DNA of 64,000 nucleotides from Yoonia sediminilitoris (GCF_003058085.1 NZ_QBUD01000002.1:248001-312000); one strand, 5' to 3'. Numbered from the stretch's first letter, positions 18,161-27,546 are shown. The notes: a model not told the origin generated them from the letters alone. Numbers and translations: made by a program.

Positions 18161-19075
18161 ATGGGTTATGTGAAGACAGCAATGCTAATGGCAGCGATGA
18201 CCGCGCTTTTCATGGGCGTAGGGTACCTGATCGGCGGGTCCGGCGGTGCGGTGATTGCGCTTGTCGTCGCTGCGGCAATGAACGCCTTTACCTGGTGGAA
18301 TTCGGACCGCATGATCCTGCGTATGCACAACGCACAGCCGGTGATACGCGGCGACCGGATGGGCCTTCATGCGTTGACCGCAGAGCTTGCGAGAAACGCA
18401 AATCTGCCCACGCCCAAAGTTTACCTGATCGACACGCCACAACCCAATGCCTTTGCCACTGGCCGCAACCCGGCGAACGCGGCGGTGGCCGTTACAACAG
18501 GCCTGATGCGCAACCTGACGCGCGAGGAACTGGCCGGTGTGATCGCCCATGAATTAGCTCACATCCGAAACCATGACACCGCGATCATGACCGTCACGGC
18601 AACCTTCGCCGGTGCCATTTCAATGCTGGCCAACTTCGCGCTTTTCTTTGGCGGCTCTCGGGAACGGCTCGGGTTTATCGGCACACTCCTGATGATGTTT
18701 CTTGCGCCGATGGCGGCGGCCTTGGTGCAGATGGCGATCAGCCGAACGCGGGAATATGCCGCCGATAAGGCGGGAGCCGAGATTTGCGGCCAGCCGGTTT
18801 GGCTGGCTTCGGCACTGGAAAAGATTGCGGTAGGTGCTGCCCGGATTGACAATGACGCCGCCGAACGCAACCCGGCGACGGCGCATATGTTTATTATCAA
18901 CCCCCTGCACGCGTACAAACGCGATAATCTCTTTGCGACCCATCCCGCGACCGAGAACCGCGTGGCCGCACTGCGCCAAATGGCGTCACGGGGCGGACCA
19001 TCCTCGGGTGCTGCCGGTCGAATGTTCAATTCCCAAGGTCGTGGTCGCGGCGGGCCATGGGGCTACAACGGCTGA
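18161..19075 (+). CDS. htpX: HtpX-family membrane zinc metalloprotease (M48)
   Basis: HtpX is an inner-membrane protease that removes damaged membrane proteins. The 304-residue product starts [19 protein letters not shown]. It has two hydrophobic segments at residues 7-45, the zinc motif HELAH (130-134) and a second hydrophobic pair around [10 protein letters not shown] and [18 protein letters not shown]. The zinc-ligand Glu region is [10 protein letters not shown]. An open frame extends 46 codons upstream, but the start at 18161 matches family length and follows GATGGG. The Gly/Arg-rich tail after about residue 275 is a common HtpX feature in this group. Confidence 0.93.
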   Translation: MGYVKTAMLMAAMTALFMGVGYLIGGSGGAVIALVVAAAMNAFTWWNSDRMILRMHNAQPVIRGDRMGLHALTAELARNANLPTPKVYLIDTPQPNAFATGRNPANAAVAVTTGLMRNLTREELAGVIAHELAHIRNHDTAIMTVTATFAGAISMLANFALFFGGSRERLGFIGTLLMMFLAPMAAALVQMAISRTREYAADKAGAEICGQPVWLASALEKIAVGAARIDNDAAERNPATAHMFIINPLHAYKRDNLFATHPATENRVAALRQMASRGGPSSGAAGRMFNSQGRGRGGPWGYNG

Positions 19076-19137
19076 GTCACCGCTTACGTCAGGCTAATAA
19101 TCCGCCTACGCATCTTGTGAAATCCGGCTGGGGCCAA

Positions 19138-19319
19138 ACATAAAAAAGTGGCGTTCATCCAGAAGAAGGAGGGTAAGCAAGAGGCATACGCATTCCTGAC
19201 TGAGCATGAGACGCAATTCGCGCATGGTACAGGAAAGCGTCTGATGAAGGCGATGGTTGGGTTGGACGAAGGTCTGTCTGGCTATCAGTTCTCCCGTCTT
19301 GGCCATTCGCTGCAATCCG
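19138..19319 (+). pseudogene. 5' fragment of an HD-domain protein, cut by an IS6 end
   Basis: About 60 codons read KKVAFIQKKEG, FLTEHETQFAHGTGKRL and LDEGLSGYQFSRLGHSLQS. They resemble the N-terminus of small HD-domain phosphohydrolases, which continue with a LLHDIGD metal motif. That motif is absent. The similarity stops exactly where an IS6-type terminal sequence (GGTAGTGCCGCAAA) begins at 19320. No proper start codon remains; the expected Met is lost. Confidence 0.6.
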
Positions 19320-19512
19320 GGTAGTGCCGCAAATTCTTTGGGCCCAGTTGCGGTCGGTTGTTTCTTGGTGCAGGTGCCATGCTTCCATAACGCATTATCA
19401 TGGTCGTGAAATTGGCCAGTTTCAAAGGCGCGCACCATCCAAAAGCTGATCACGCGACGCTTAATCTGTGGGGCAGGCATACTGGCCGAAGTGGCCGATC
19501 ATTTGAAAGCAC
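19320..19512 (+). mobile_element. IS6-family remnant with internal deletion
   Basis: It begins with GGTAGTGCCGCAAA, close to the terminal repeat of the better-preserved IS6 element at 45261-45999. It then encodes FKGAHHPK joined directly to DHATLN and, after a frameshift, AGILAEVADH. In the element at 45 kb the same blocks are FKGARYPK, DHATVN and AGAIAEVAHR, with about 30 codons between the first two. So this copy has lost an internal segment and its 3' half. Confidence 0.6.
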
Positions 19513-19790
19513 GGACCGCACGCCAGAACCAGTATGACCGGCCCGCGATCTTTACGACGACCTTGTCCAGATGCCAGACAACGCCGAGGCGCGGCTGCCT
19601 TCGCCGTAGAATGTGGGCGATCAGGGGTCCGAACTTGACGTTGCAGCGTCGGATCGACTCGTACGAAACGCCCACGCCACGTTCGAGCATCAACTCCTCA
19701 GCTTCGCGCAAGCTCAGTTTAGATCGGACGTAAACCTAAACAACATGAGCGATGATCTGGGGAGAAAGGAAACCGGTGGCGTTTGTCGCT
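19499..19790 (-). pseudogene. Transposase remnant of a second IS6-family type
   Basis: The minus strand encodes KRHRFP, then after a frameshift SPQIIAHVV, an in-frame TAG where the family has Trp, and then LSLREAEELMLERGVGVSYESIRR and KFGPLIAHILRRRQPRLG, ending WHLDKVVVKIAGRSYWFWRAV. This is the N-terminal half of an IS6-type transposase including the first catalytic Asp (WHLD). It has at least one frameshift and one nonsense codon and is truncated after RAVRAFK, so it is inactive. Confidence 0.75.
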
Positions 19791-19994
19791 GATCTTCTGT
19801 GTCTGCATCGACACCGCCTACGCCCGGATCAAGGAACCAGCACACTCAGGCCCGTCAAAGTGACACACCGATGAACCTATTTGGTCCCATAAGCGCTGAC
19901 GTCAGACAGTGGGCCAGCTTAAATCCCGGCCGAATCAGCGATCATGCTATTGCGATTCACTGGTTCTCACGCTCCCTGCATTGCTATGCTGCGT

Positions 19995-20038
19995 CACCGT
20001 GTTCATGCCCTGTTTAGATACCGTTCATCTACCGTTCA
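19995..20038 (+). promoter_or_regulatory. Direct repeats upstream of the tadE-like gene
   Basis: TACCGTTCA occurs at 20019-20027 and again at 20030-20038, an 11-base step, and a related CACCGTGTTCA lies at 19995-20005. Direct repeats spaced one helical turn apart upstream of tadE could be an operator. The rest of the 19791-20145 gap shows nothing else. Confidence 0.3.
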
Positions 20039-20145
20039 CATTGAGTGAATTTTCCAGAAAGTTTGAAGGGAAACCTGATTAATAGCCATAATCGGCCACA
20101 TTCCTGCCTCAGATTCATAGCCTTCTGGAGGCCAACCTGAGCTAA

Positions 20146-20565
20146 ATGGCGGAAATGATCTTGATACAGAAAAACATTTTGTCAGTGAACAAATTTAAAG
20201 ACGAAGAAAGCGGCTCAGCTTCAATTGAGTCACTTTTCTGGTTTCCGTTGTTTATGTTCATCCTGATCCTGGTGGCTGATGTGTCATCAATTTATTTGGG
20301 CAAGGCACAGGCTCTTAGGGTTATTCAGGATGGCAATCGGGCGTTTTCTGTAGGTCAGTTGGATGATGAGGACACTACCCGTAGTTTCATCAGTGCTTCA
20401 CTCCAGCCAATTTCGGAAAACGCAACTGTAACGACGACCGCTGCCAACGGGATCGTAACGAGTACTGCAACAATGCCCACAACCGATCTGATGGTGGTAG
20501 GAAGCATTCCGGGTATCAACAGTATTGACGTGGTGATTACCGCACAGCATTTCTTGGAGCAATAA
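20146..20565 (+). CDS. TadE-like pilus/pseudopilin assembly protein
   Basis: The product is 139 residues. After about 20 N-terminal residues comes EESGSASIESLFWFPLFMF, the prepilin-like TadE motif with Glu and a following hydrophobic helix of about 20 residues (FPLFMFILILVADVSSIYL). TadE pseudopilins are processed by a prepilin peptidase and assist Flp/Tad adhesive pilus assembly. A GGAG ribosome site lies about 15 bases upstream; an alternative ATG is at 20155. The stop is one base before the next gene's ATG, so the two are coupled. No other tad/cpa gene is visible in the window. Confidence 0.75.
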   Translation: MAEMILIQKNILSVNKFKDEESGSASIESLFWFPLFMFILILVADVSSIYLGKAQALRVIQDGNRAFSVGQLDDEDTTRSFISASLQPISENATVTTTAANGIVTSTATMPTTDLMVVGSIPGINSIDVVITAQHFLEQ

Positions 20566-20566
20566 A

Positions 20567-21934
20567 ATGGGTTTTGATACTCTTGCAAAGATACGCGCAC
20601 CACTGAGCCGTTTTCACCGTGATGAGAGCGGCAGCGTGAGCGCATTTGGGCTCGTAATGTTTGTTGGTTTTGCCGCAGTCGGCGCAATCGGGTTGGATGT
20701 CAGCAGTGTATACGCCGCACGGACGCATCTGCAAATCGCGGCGGACCAAGCCGCGCACGCGGCGTTGTATAACCGTAGCAACATGGATCCAGTTTCATCC
20801 AAGCAACTTGCGATTGATTTGGTGAACAAGACTTTGCCAACCGAGAAATACGGCAAAGCTCTGCGGATCGAAAACATAAAATTTGGTTCATACGACAGTG
20901 CCAGCGGAAGTTTCACGGTCGACGATGACTCGACTACTGCCGTAAGGGTGCGTACTAGTTTTCTCTCAGAGAACCAAAACCCGGTCGCCACCTATCTGTT
21001 CAAGCTCGTTGGCTATTCATCTTTTGATGTGAGCACAGATGCGATCTATACGACCTATCGGCCCGGCTGCCTCAGAGAAGGTTTCATCGCGCAAGGGATG
21101 GTCGATATCCAATCAAATAACTCGTTCACACAAGGCTTTTGCATCCATTCAAACACACTGGTTTCACTGAACAGCAATAACACGTTCGAGGCTGGTACGA
21201 TCGTTTCGATGCCTGATCTGGACGCTTTGGATCTGCCGAAGTCAGGTTTTGAAACAAACGAAGGTTTGGAAGCGGCGCTTCGCGCGGCGACGATGAACAT
21301 CCGGATCTTGTCTCGGATTGACAATATGATCTACCGTTACGAAAACCCCGAAGCGACGGATTACCCTGCAGATACCGAGGAATTGCCTGATTACATCACC
21401 AATCCTACGGTAATCTCATCTCGGGTGCGTACGATCACAACGGCTGAAATATATGCCTTGGAGTCTGACACTGGCCGTGGTCGGGTTCACAAGATCGACT
21501 GCCAGGCCGGAAACACCCTCACAATTGATGCAACTGAGCCCCTGCGGGAAGTGGTCGTTATCTCACCTTGCGAGATCAAGTTCACGGCTGGCAGCGTTCT
21601 TGAGGATTCCCGCGTAATTTCTAAGTCCACATCAGCAGACTCTATCAACGCCCCTGCCGGTCTGAGGGTCGGTCGGAATGACAATTGTGGTGACGGCGGA
21701 GGTGCGCAACTGATCACAGTCGGTGGAATGCGCTTTCCTGCCGACCTTCAAATCTATGGGTCCCAGCTTATGGCGAAAGGCGACATTTATTTTGCCGCCA
21801 ACGCAGACGGTGTTCAAGGCGCGTCACTCATAGCCGGTGGTGAGATTAGCGGAACATCCAACATGAACATGGGACTTTGCCTTGGCGGAATGGAAGACAA
21901 TATCGAAATCGATTACTTCCGACTTGCTTATTAA
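20567..21934 (+). CDS. TadG-like protein with N-terminal Tad domain
   Basis: This 455-residue protein begins with a basic N-terminus and FHRDESGSVSAFGLVMFVGFAAVGAIGLDVSSVYAARTHLQIAADQAAHAA-type Tad/TadE-like sequence (residues 17-66). It has one membrane helix and a large exported C-terminal domain with several Cys (CLREGF, FCIHSN, IDCQAG, SPCEIKF, NDNCGDGG, LCLGG). The C-terminal half has repeated short hydrophobic strands, consistent with a beta-rich fold, not a von Willebrand A domain. It is coupled to the TadE-like gene. The pair probably forms a surface structure or an orphan pilus accessory. Confidence 0.75.
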   Translation: MGFDTLAKIRAPLSRFHRDESGSVSAFGLVMFVGFAAVGAIGLDVSSVYAARTHLQIAADQAAHAALYNRSNMDPVSSKQLAIDLVNKTLPTEKYGKALRIENIKFGSYDSASGSFTVDDDSTTAVRVRTSFLSENQNPVATYLFKLVGYSSFDVSTDAIYTTYRPGCLREGFIAQGMVDIQSNNSFTQGFCIHSNTLVSLNSNNTFEAGTIVSMPDLDALDLPKSGFETNEGLEAALRAATMNIRILSRIDNMIYRYENPEATDYPADTEELPDYITNPTVISSRVRTITTAEIYALESDTGRGRVHKIDCQAGNTLTIDATEPLREVVVISPCEIKFTAGSVLEDSRVISKSTSADSINAPAGLRVGRNDNCGDGGGAQLITVGGMRFPADLQIYGSQLMAKGDIYFAANADGVQGASLIAGGEISGTSNMNMGLCLGGMEDNIEIDYFRLAY

Positions 21935-22029
21935 ATGAGGTTAATTCGGCCTTTCCGTGGCTGGGTGTTGTCACTCTAGCGGTCCTGAGGTTGCTGGTTC
22001 ATTGATCGGGAGTGGGTCAAGCTTGGTAG

Positions 22030-22500
22030 TCAAGCGGCGAGGTGCGAGACGGAAAGTCTGCCGTCAAGAACTGCGGCCCTTGTGACAGCGACACGATGCG
22101 CGACTTGCGGAGACCATCGCATGTTGCCGATGTCGTCGACGCAGCCTTCTGCGCTGGATGACGCGACTGCGAGTCCGTTTCGACATCGGCGACCGTCGTT
22201 TACGAGCGCGTCGAAGTTGTTGGAAAGGCAGGAGTACGCACTTTGACCCGTCTGACCGCTTCTCGCACGCCTCTGGTTTCAGGGCGCAAACGATCGCAGT
22301 CGATCTCAAGAACCTTGAGGATTGGCGCCGCTGTCATGACCTTGCCATGCCAAAGGTACCAGCATAGCGTTTCCGCTAGTCGCCCAAAGGTTGTTGCAAC
22401 CCTGCAAATTCGTTCGCTTGCATAATCCCTCGCACGGCAATCTTGATATGCTCGACCCGCATCAAGATATGCCACCAGTCGAGGATGTGGGCGACGGCAC
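22030..22500 (-). pseudogene. ISKra4-like transposase remnant, multiply frameshifted
   Basis: Three minus-strand reading frames carry successive pieces of one transposase: HILDWWHILMRVEHIKIAVRG, then ETLCWYLWHGKV, then MRWSPQVAHRVAVTRAAVLDG followed by a stop at 22030. The DWWHI, WHLWHG-type and MRWS..AH blocks point to an ISKra4-like transposase; the family assignment is tentative. The coding order is intact but the frame changes at least twice, so it is dead. No terminal repeats were identified. Confidence 0.5.
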
Positions 22501-22681
22501 CTCGAGCGGCACGCCGCACAAGATGTGGCAGCAGTCCGTACTTGCGTGCGACACCGTTCACCGTCGCGCCCGGCTCCGGAATCTCCGCAACACTCCGCTC
22601 CTTCACCTCATCCGGCCACCGCCGTCCACTCGTACGTGATATCCGTACAACCAGACCTCTGAGAAACTCACTCCTTGCCAT
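22501..22681 (-). pseudogene. IS66-type OrfA fragment
   Basis: The minus strand reads RISRTSGRRWPDEVKERSV and AEIPEPGATVNGVARKYGLLPHL, the helix-turn-helix part of the IS66 accessory protein OrfA (TnpA). It is fused in frame, after about 20 residues, to the neighbouring transposase remnant (HILDWW). So the junction is a deletion or insertion scar between two ISs. Confidence 0.6.
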
Positions 22682-22751
22682 TGTTCACGCCGTGAACCTC
22701 AAATTCGCTCGGCTATCAAAAGGTGGGTGCCACACACCGCATACATACTTT

Positions 22752-23395
22752 CGCGATAGCCATCAGAAAGGTCTATGATCTCCTTGCGACCCCACTCATC
22801 AGCACCTATCAGCACCATAACGCATTGTTTTTCATCAGCTATTTGGGGGCGGAAGTAGACACCATTGGCCCAGATGTAGACGAACCGGCGCGTGCTGGGG
22901 TCACAGCGCTGCCAGCGGTCATACTCGTCCCACCAATCAGCTTTGAGCCGCGATATCGTGGTCAAGGACAGCCACGCTGCATTGGGCCCAAAAGTGCGGT
23001 AATGCTTCGTGAAAGTCGCCGGTGGGAATACCTTTGAGAAACAGCCAGGACAGCAGTTCTTGGATGGATTTGGCTTTGCGCGGATAGGGCGACAGGATCG
23101 TTGACGTGAAGCGGATTTTCTCAGCGCTATCAGCCCGATCCCGCACGCGCGGCACCTTAACCGGCACCGCACCGATCCCGGTGATTACATCGCCTTCAGG
23201 CAGGTGACTGTGGCGCACCAGCCGAGCCCGACCATCCTCGGTTCGGTCCCCAGAATGTGTTTCCAGTAACACTGAAAGTTCTGCTTCAACCGCTTGCTGG
23301 ATCAGCTCACGCGCCCCAGCGCGCAGAATGTCTGTCAAAGGATCAGGTGAAAATCCATGTGGTTTAGGCAGAGTCGTGATGATAGCCTTCGTCAT
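22752..23395 (-). pseudogene. IS256-family transposase, frameshifted and truncated
   Basis: The start MTKAIITTLPKPHGFSPDPL leads into the IS256-family N-terminal region (LIQQAVEAELSVLLE, KVPRVRDR, TSTILSPYPRKAKSIQELL, LFLKGIPTGDFHEAL). Around 22975 the frame shifts, and the sequence continues as TISRLKADWWDEYDRWQ and RRFVYIWANGVYFRP, including the catalytic Asp region. It breaks off after LSDGYRES near 22752; the second half of the transposase is missing. Together with its neighbours it fills the 21935-23592 gap. Confidence 0.8.
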
Positions 23396-23592
23396 GTGGC
23401 ATATCCCTTTCTCTATGAGAATTGACGGCGTCTTGAACACCGCCATGATATGCCGCCCCTCAGGGGCCATCACCAAATTCTAGCTATATCTCTGGTCATT
23501 CCTTTGGTCTTCAGTCCCGACATTTATTTGATCGGTTTTAGGATGAATCGATGGCTCTTACGTCCATATCTTGCAGATGTCTTCGTAAGGCT

Positions 23593-24447
23593 TCAGCCTT
23601 TTGAGCGTTGAAACAACAGCGAAAGCAGTCCCAGCAAGGCCGAGATGATGATCAGCAATAGCGACACCGCGTTCAACACCGGTGTCGAGCCTTGTTTGAG
23701 TTTATCAAACATCGTGATGGTCAGAGGCGAATCTGATCCCACCAGCATTAGGGTTGTGTTGAAATTCTCAAAGCTCATCAGTATCGCCACGACACCCGCG
23801 CCGACAATCGCAGGCATCAGGAAGGGCAGGGTGATCTGACGCACTGCGCCCCATTTCGTGGCACCAAGATTTAATGCCGCTTCCTCAAGGCTCAGATCGA
23901 ATTTCTGCAACCGCGCCGATATGACCAGCGTCGTGAATGTCGTGATAAAGGAAAACTGACCAAGTATCACAAGGATCAAGCCCGGCCGCAGACCGTCAAA
24001 CCACAGATCGGTGGCATCTTCGAGCGTGTTGGCAACCGAACTGGCAAAAACAAGAATTGATATACCCAAAATCACGCCGGGGATGATCAGCGGCAAGAGC
24101 ATCAGGATATAAAGAAACCCCTTGCCCCGAAAATCATGCCGCACGAACAGGAACGCATTACAGGTCCCCACTGCCACGGACAGTCCCGCAACCCATGCAG
24201 CCACAAAGGCCGATGTGCCAATGGCGCGCAGGATCGATCGTTCGTGAAACACCCCGATGAAAGGGGCATCAGTGCCGAAAAACCACGCCGTGGTAAAGCC
24301 TTCCCACGGCAGGGCAGGAAAGACGCTGTTGTGAAAGGCAAACAGGCAAACCACGCTCAGCGGCAGTGCAAGATACACGAAGAACAGCGTCACATAGGCC
24401 CTGTAGGACCATTTTATCAGCCGCGCTTGTGGAATTGTCGGAATCAT
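23593..24447 (-). CDS. potC: Polyamine ABC transporter permease (PotC type)
   Basis: This is a 284-residue inner-membrane permease with six hydrophobic segments. The EAA cytoplasmic loop that docks on the ATPase reads EEAALNLGATKWGAVRQITLPFLMPAI (about residues 185-211). It pairs with the PotB-type permease encoded immediately upstream (1-base gap) and with PotA and PotD upstream of that. The set imports putrescine/spermidine-like polyamines or related amines. The exact substrate cannot be read from the sequence. This is the last gene of the operon; IS debris follows it. Confidence 0.9.
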   Translation of the reverse strand: MIPTIPQARLIKWSYRAYVTLFFVYLALPLSVVCLFAFHNSVFPALPWEGFTTAWFFGTDAPFIGVFHERSILRAIGTSAFVAAWVAGLSVAVGTCNAFLFVRHDFRGKGFLYILMLLPLIIPGVILGISILVFASSVANTLEDATDLWFDGLRPGLILVILGQFSFITTFTTLVISARLQKFDLSLEEAALNLGATKWGAVRQITLPFLMPAIVGAGVVAILMSFENFNTTLMLVGSDSPLTITMFDKLKQGSTPVLNAVSLLLIIISALLGLLSLLFQRSKG

Positions 24448-24448
24448 C

Positions 24449-25312
24449 CTAGCGCCCCATCGTGCTTGACAGCGACTGCCCGGAGAACTTCAGCCCCAGA
24501 TAGACCACAGCCGAGGACAGGCCGAGCAGCAGAAAGCCGAAAGCGGACCCAAGCTCCCAGTTAAATCGGGTGATAAACTGGCTGTAGATCATGCCCGTAA
24601 ACCAGAGACTATCCTTGCCGCCCAACAGGATCGGGGTCAGATAGTTGCCCAGCGACAGCATAAAGACCACGATGCAGCCTGAAACGATGCCGGGCATGGC
24701 GTGGGGGATTACAATCTCACGCAGAATCGTCAGGCCGTTTCCGCCCAAATCATAACCCGCTTCAATCATGCTATCGTCAAGACTGTCGAGGGTTGTGACC
24801 AAAGGGACAATCATGAACAGGATGGAGGTATAGACAAGGCCCACCATGATTGCCGCGTCGTTATACAAGAACTCGACAGGGCCGTTGATCACACCCGCAT
24901 ATTGGAGCGCGTTCGACAGAACACCTGTTTCACGCAGCAAGATCATCCAGCCATAGGTGCGCACCAGTTCCGACACCCAAAACGGGATCATACACATCAG
25001 AAAAAGGGTCGTTTTCGTCCGGCCCCGCGTCAATTTCGCGATGTAATAGGCAATCGGAAATCCCAGCAGCAAGGTCAGAACCGTCGTCAGGATCGACATA
25101 AAGGCTGTCCGCGCAAACGTCCGCCAGTAAAGCGGTTCATTAAAGAACACCGCGTAATTGCCGAAACCTGTTTCATACTCCCGGATGCCCACCTTTTCGC
25201 TGATCGACACAGCAAACAGACCGACATGCGGCAAGATGATGAGCATTACCAGCCATAGCAACAGCGGTGCCAGAAGCAGGTAAAAACCCAGTTTGGATTT
25301 GTCTGACGCCAT
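24449..25312 (-). CDS. potB: Polyamine ABC transporter permease (PotB type)
   Basis: This permease starts MASDKSKLGFYLLLAPLLLW and is 287 residues. The ATG at 25312 lies 2 bases after the potA stop and follows GGAG; an upstream in-frame start inside potA is less likely. It has six membrane segments, and the EAA loop reads IEAGYDLGGNGLTILREIVIPHAMPGI. It forms the heterodimeric channel with PotC. Spacing between potA, potB and potC is 1-2 bases throughout, so expression is tightly coupled. Confidence 0.9.
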   Translation of the reverse strand: MASDKSKLGFYLLLAPLLLWLVMLIILPHVGLFAVSISEKVGIREYETGFGNYAVFFNEPLYWRTFARTAFMSILTTVLTLLLGFPIAYYIAKLTRGRTKTTLFLMCMIPFWVSELVRTYGWMILLRETGVLSNALQYAGVINGPVEFLYNDAAIMVGLVYTSILFMIVPLVTTLDSLDDSMIEAGYDLGGNGLTILREIVIPHAMPGIVSGCIVVFMLSLGNYLTPILLGGKDSLWFTGMIYSQFITRFNWELGSAFGFLLLGLSSAVVYLGLKFSGQSLSSTMGR

Positions 25313-25314
25313 TT

Positions 25315-26418
25315 TTATGGCTCCACCGGGAAACTGCGGGCCTGATCGGGGTTCCAATGGGCAAAAACCGTATCACCCTTTTGCAATCCAAGGAATGCGC
25401 CGGTCTGTGGCAGGGCCACATTCATCGTTTCGCCAGATGTCACATTACGCAAAATGGCAAGGCTGTTGGCACCGTTGAACAGCACACTATCAACGATACG
25501 TTCGCTGGTATTGAGGCCATCAGCAACGTCTGGCTTGGTCAGAGAAAGTTGTATTGCTTCCGGGCGGACAAAGATCTGCGTGAGCGTGCCTACTTCGGGT
25601 CGCTCCGACGCGGCCCGCGCATGCAGGCTGATACCGCCATCCGTAACAACTGAAACAACAGAGCCGTTTACAGCTGTCACCTTGCCCTCGTACCGGTTTG
25701 CGTCACCGACAAAGCCAGCAACAAAAGCGTTTGCAGGTTCGAAATACAGTTCCTTTGCCGTGCCAATCTGGTCAAAACGGCCCTTGTTCATGACTGCAAT
25801 ATTGTCGCTCATCACCAATGCTTCGGACTGGTCATGGGTGATATAGACAAAGGTTGTATTGAATTCCGCCTGAAGCGCTTTGAGCTCGATCTTCATATGC
25901 TCGCGCAGTTTCAGATCCAGTGCGCCAAGCGGTTCATCCAACAACAGCACGTCCGGCTCAAGCACCATACAGCGTGCAATGGCAACGCGTTGTTTCTGGC
26001 CGCCGGAAAGTTGATCAACACGGCGTTCTTCGATACCGGGTAGGCCGACACGGGCCAGCACACGGGCCACACGCGCGGCAATCTCTGACTTTGGGACGCC
26101 ACGCTGGCGCAGGCCAAAGCCCACGTTCTCACCGATATTCATCATGGGAAACAGGGCGAGATGCTGAAAAACCATTGACACTGGGCGCTTGTTTGGGCCC
26201 ACGCCTATCATCGATTTGCCCTTGATCAGAAGATCGCCGCTGGTGGGAAACTGAAACCCCGCAATCATCCGCAACAACGTGGTCTTTCCACAGCCAGAGG
26301 GGCCTAGGATCGAAAAGAATGACCCCTGCGGCACATCAAAACTGACGTGATCGACCGCGCGGAAATTCTTGAAATCTTTGGTCAGCATCTTGCATTCAAG
26401 ATCAGCGGTCGCAGTCAT
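25315..26418 (-). CDS. potA: Polyamine ABC transporter ATPase (PotA)
   Basis: This 367-residue protein powers polyamine import. Walker A is GPSGCGKTT (39-47), the Q-loop is VFQHLALFP, the signature is LSGGQ (137-141), Walker B is VLLLDE (157-162), and the switch His is in ITHDQSEALVMSD. A C-terminal TOBE regulatory domain starts near residue 280. A perfect hairpin lies between potD and potA, so potA-B-C may be expressed at a lower level than potD. Confidence 0.92.
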   Translation of the reverse strand: MTATADLECKMLTKDFKNFRAVDHVSFDVPQGSFFSILGPSGCGKTTLLRMIAGFQFPTSGDLLIKGKSMIGVGPNKRPVSMVFQHLALFPMMNIGENVGFGLRQRGVPKSEIAARVARVLARVGLPGIEERRVDQLSGGQKQRVAIARCMVLEPDVLLLDEPLGALDLKLREHMKIELKALQAEFNTTFVYITHDQSEALVMSDNIAVMNKGRFDQIGTAKELYFEPANAFVAGFVGDANRYEGKVTAVNGSVVSVVTDGGISLHARAASERPEVGTLTQIFVRPEAIQLSLTKPDVADGLNTSERIVDSVLFNGANSLAILRNVTSGETMNVALPQTGAFLGLQKGDTVFAHWNPDQARSFPVEP

Positions 26419-26440
26419 TCAATTGGCTCTTTATCAATAA

Positions 26441-26469
26441 AAAGGAGGGCACTTATTGCGCCCTCCTTT
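26441..26469 (-). terminator. Strong intrinsic terminator between potD and potA
   Basis: Read on the minus strand, AAAGGAGGGC pairs perfectly with GCCCTCCTTT (10 bp, 9-base loop) and is followed by a T-rich run (TTATT after the stem's own three T). It sits 16 bases after the potD stop and before the potA start. It would reduce read-through, so the binding protein is made in excess over the membrane complex, which is common for ABC importers. Confidence 0.8.
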
Positions 26470-26484
26470 CGTGTCATAGTTACT

Positions 26485-27546
26485 TTAGTTGGCCGCGTTG
26501 ATCCGGTCCAGCGTTGCACCTTCCAGTGCTTCCAGACCTGCGGGCACGGGTGGATACCATTTGATATTGTCGATGGCAGCCTGATCAAAACTCGCCTGAT
26601 AGCGGGCTTTCAGATCAGCACTGACACCTGCATCGCCACCCACAGCTGCTGTGAAGTTGCCGGCGGTGTTGGTGATCATCGCCGCGATATCCGGCCGCAT
26701 AGCAAAGTTGATCCAATCGTAGGCCGCGTCATCCGCACGTCCGCGGGCAGGCAGAACGAATGTGTCGATCCAACCAAGCGCACCTGATGCGGGTGCAACG
26801 AAGGTGATATCAGGATCATCAGCATTCAGCTGCCAGCCGCCTGTGTCCCACGCCATGGAAGCAACAACTTCGCCCGAACGCAGCAGGCTTTTGATCTCGT
26901 CGCCACCATCCCAATAGGTTTTGACGTTGGCCTTGCACTCGGTCAACTTGGCTTCGACCTGATCGAGGATCGCCTGATATGCATCCGTGTCGCTGTAGGC
27001 TGCAAACGGATCAAGACCCATCGCATACCCAAATCCGATCAGCGTCGGGCGCTTCAGGCGGTAAGACACCTTGCCCGCGACGGAGGCATCGCAAAGGTCG
27101 GTGTAATCGGTAACGTCACCTGCTTGGGCGGTATTGACCACCAGGCCGCTTGTGCCCCAGACGTGTGGCAGGCCGTAAACTTCGCCGTCAAAGGTCGTGT
27201 TGGCGGCAGTGGCGGTCAACATTGACGGGATAAATTGCGCAGCGTCGATGCGAGTCATGTCAATCGGCTTGTAGATGCCGAATTCTTCCTGCGCGCTGGT
27301 GATCCTGTCCTGGCTGGGCTGGGCCAGATCAAAGCCACCACCGTTCGTCGCACGCAATTTGGCGATCATTTCTTCGTTGTTCGAGGTTGTGACTTCGACG
27401 GTGTGGCCGGTTTCGGCCTCAAACATCGCGATAACTTCTTCGGGCGCATATCCACCCCATGTCAAAAGGCGTAGCGTATCAGCCGATGCCGAAGTTGCTG
27501 ATAGCGCCGCGATCAGCATTGTTGTCGGGATTAATCTAGTTTCCAT
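26485..27546 (-). CDS. potD: Periplasmic polyamine-binding protein (PotD type)
   Basis: This is the substrate-binding protein of the importer. The start at 27546 (METRLIPTTMLIAALSATSASA) gives a clear signal peptide with cleavage after ASA, then DTLRLLTWGGYAPEEVIAMFEAETGH, the typical opening of PotD/PotF-like proteins. An upstream in-frame start would put 22 polar residues before the signal peptide and is rejected. The length, 353 residues, is normal. A later segment, SMAWDTGGWQLNADDPDI, belongs to the ligand cleft. It is the first gene of the operon; the promoter should lie in 27547-27860. Confidence 0.88.
   Translation of the reverse strand: METRLIPTTMLIAALSATSASADTLRLLTWGGYAPEEVIAMFEAETGHTVEVTTSNNEEMIAKLRATNGGGFDLAQPSQDRITSAQEEFGIYKPIDMTRIDAAQFIPSMLTATAANTTFDGEVYGLPHVWGTSGLVVNTAQAGDVTDYTDLCDASVAGKVSYRLKRPTLIGFGYAMGLDPFAAYSDTDAYQAILDQVEAKLTECKANVKTYWDGGDEIKSLLRSGEVVASMAWDTGGWQLNADDPDITFVAPASGALGWIDTFVLPARGRADDAAYDWINFAMRPDIAAMITNTAGNFTAAVGGDAGVSADLKARYQASFDQAAIDNIKWYPPVPAGLEALEGATLDRINAAN

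Noticed and set aside
19106..19480. Minus-strand frame of 124 codons opposite the HD/IS6 remnant
   Set aside because: It spans the junction of two unrelated plus-strand remnants, so it cannot be a real gene of its own.
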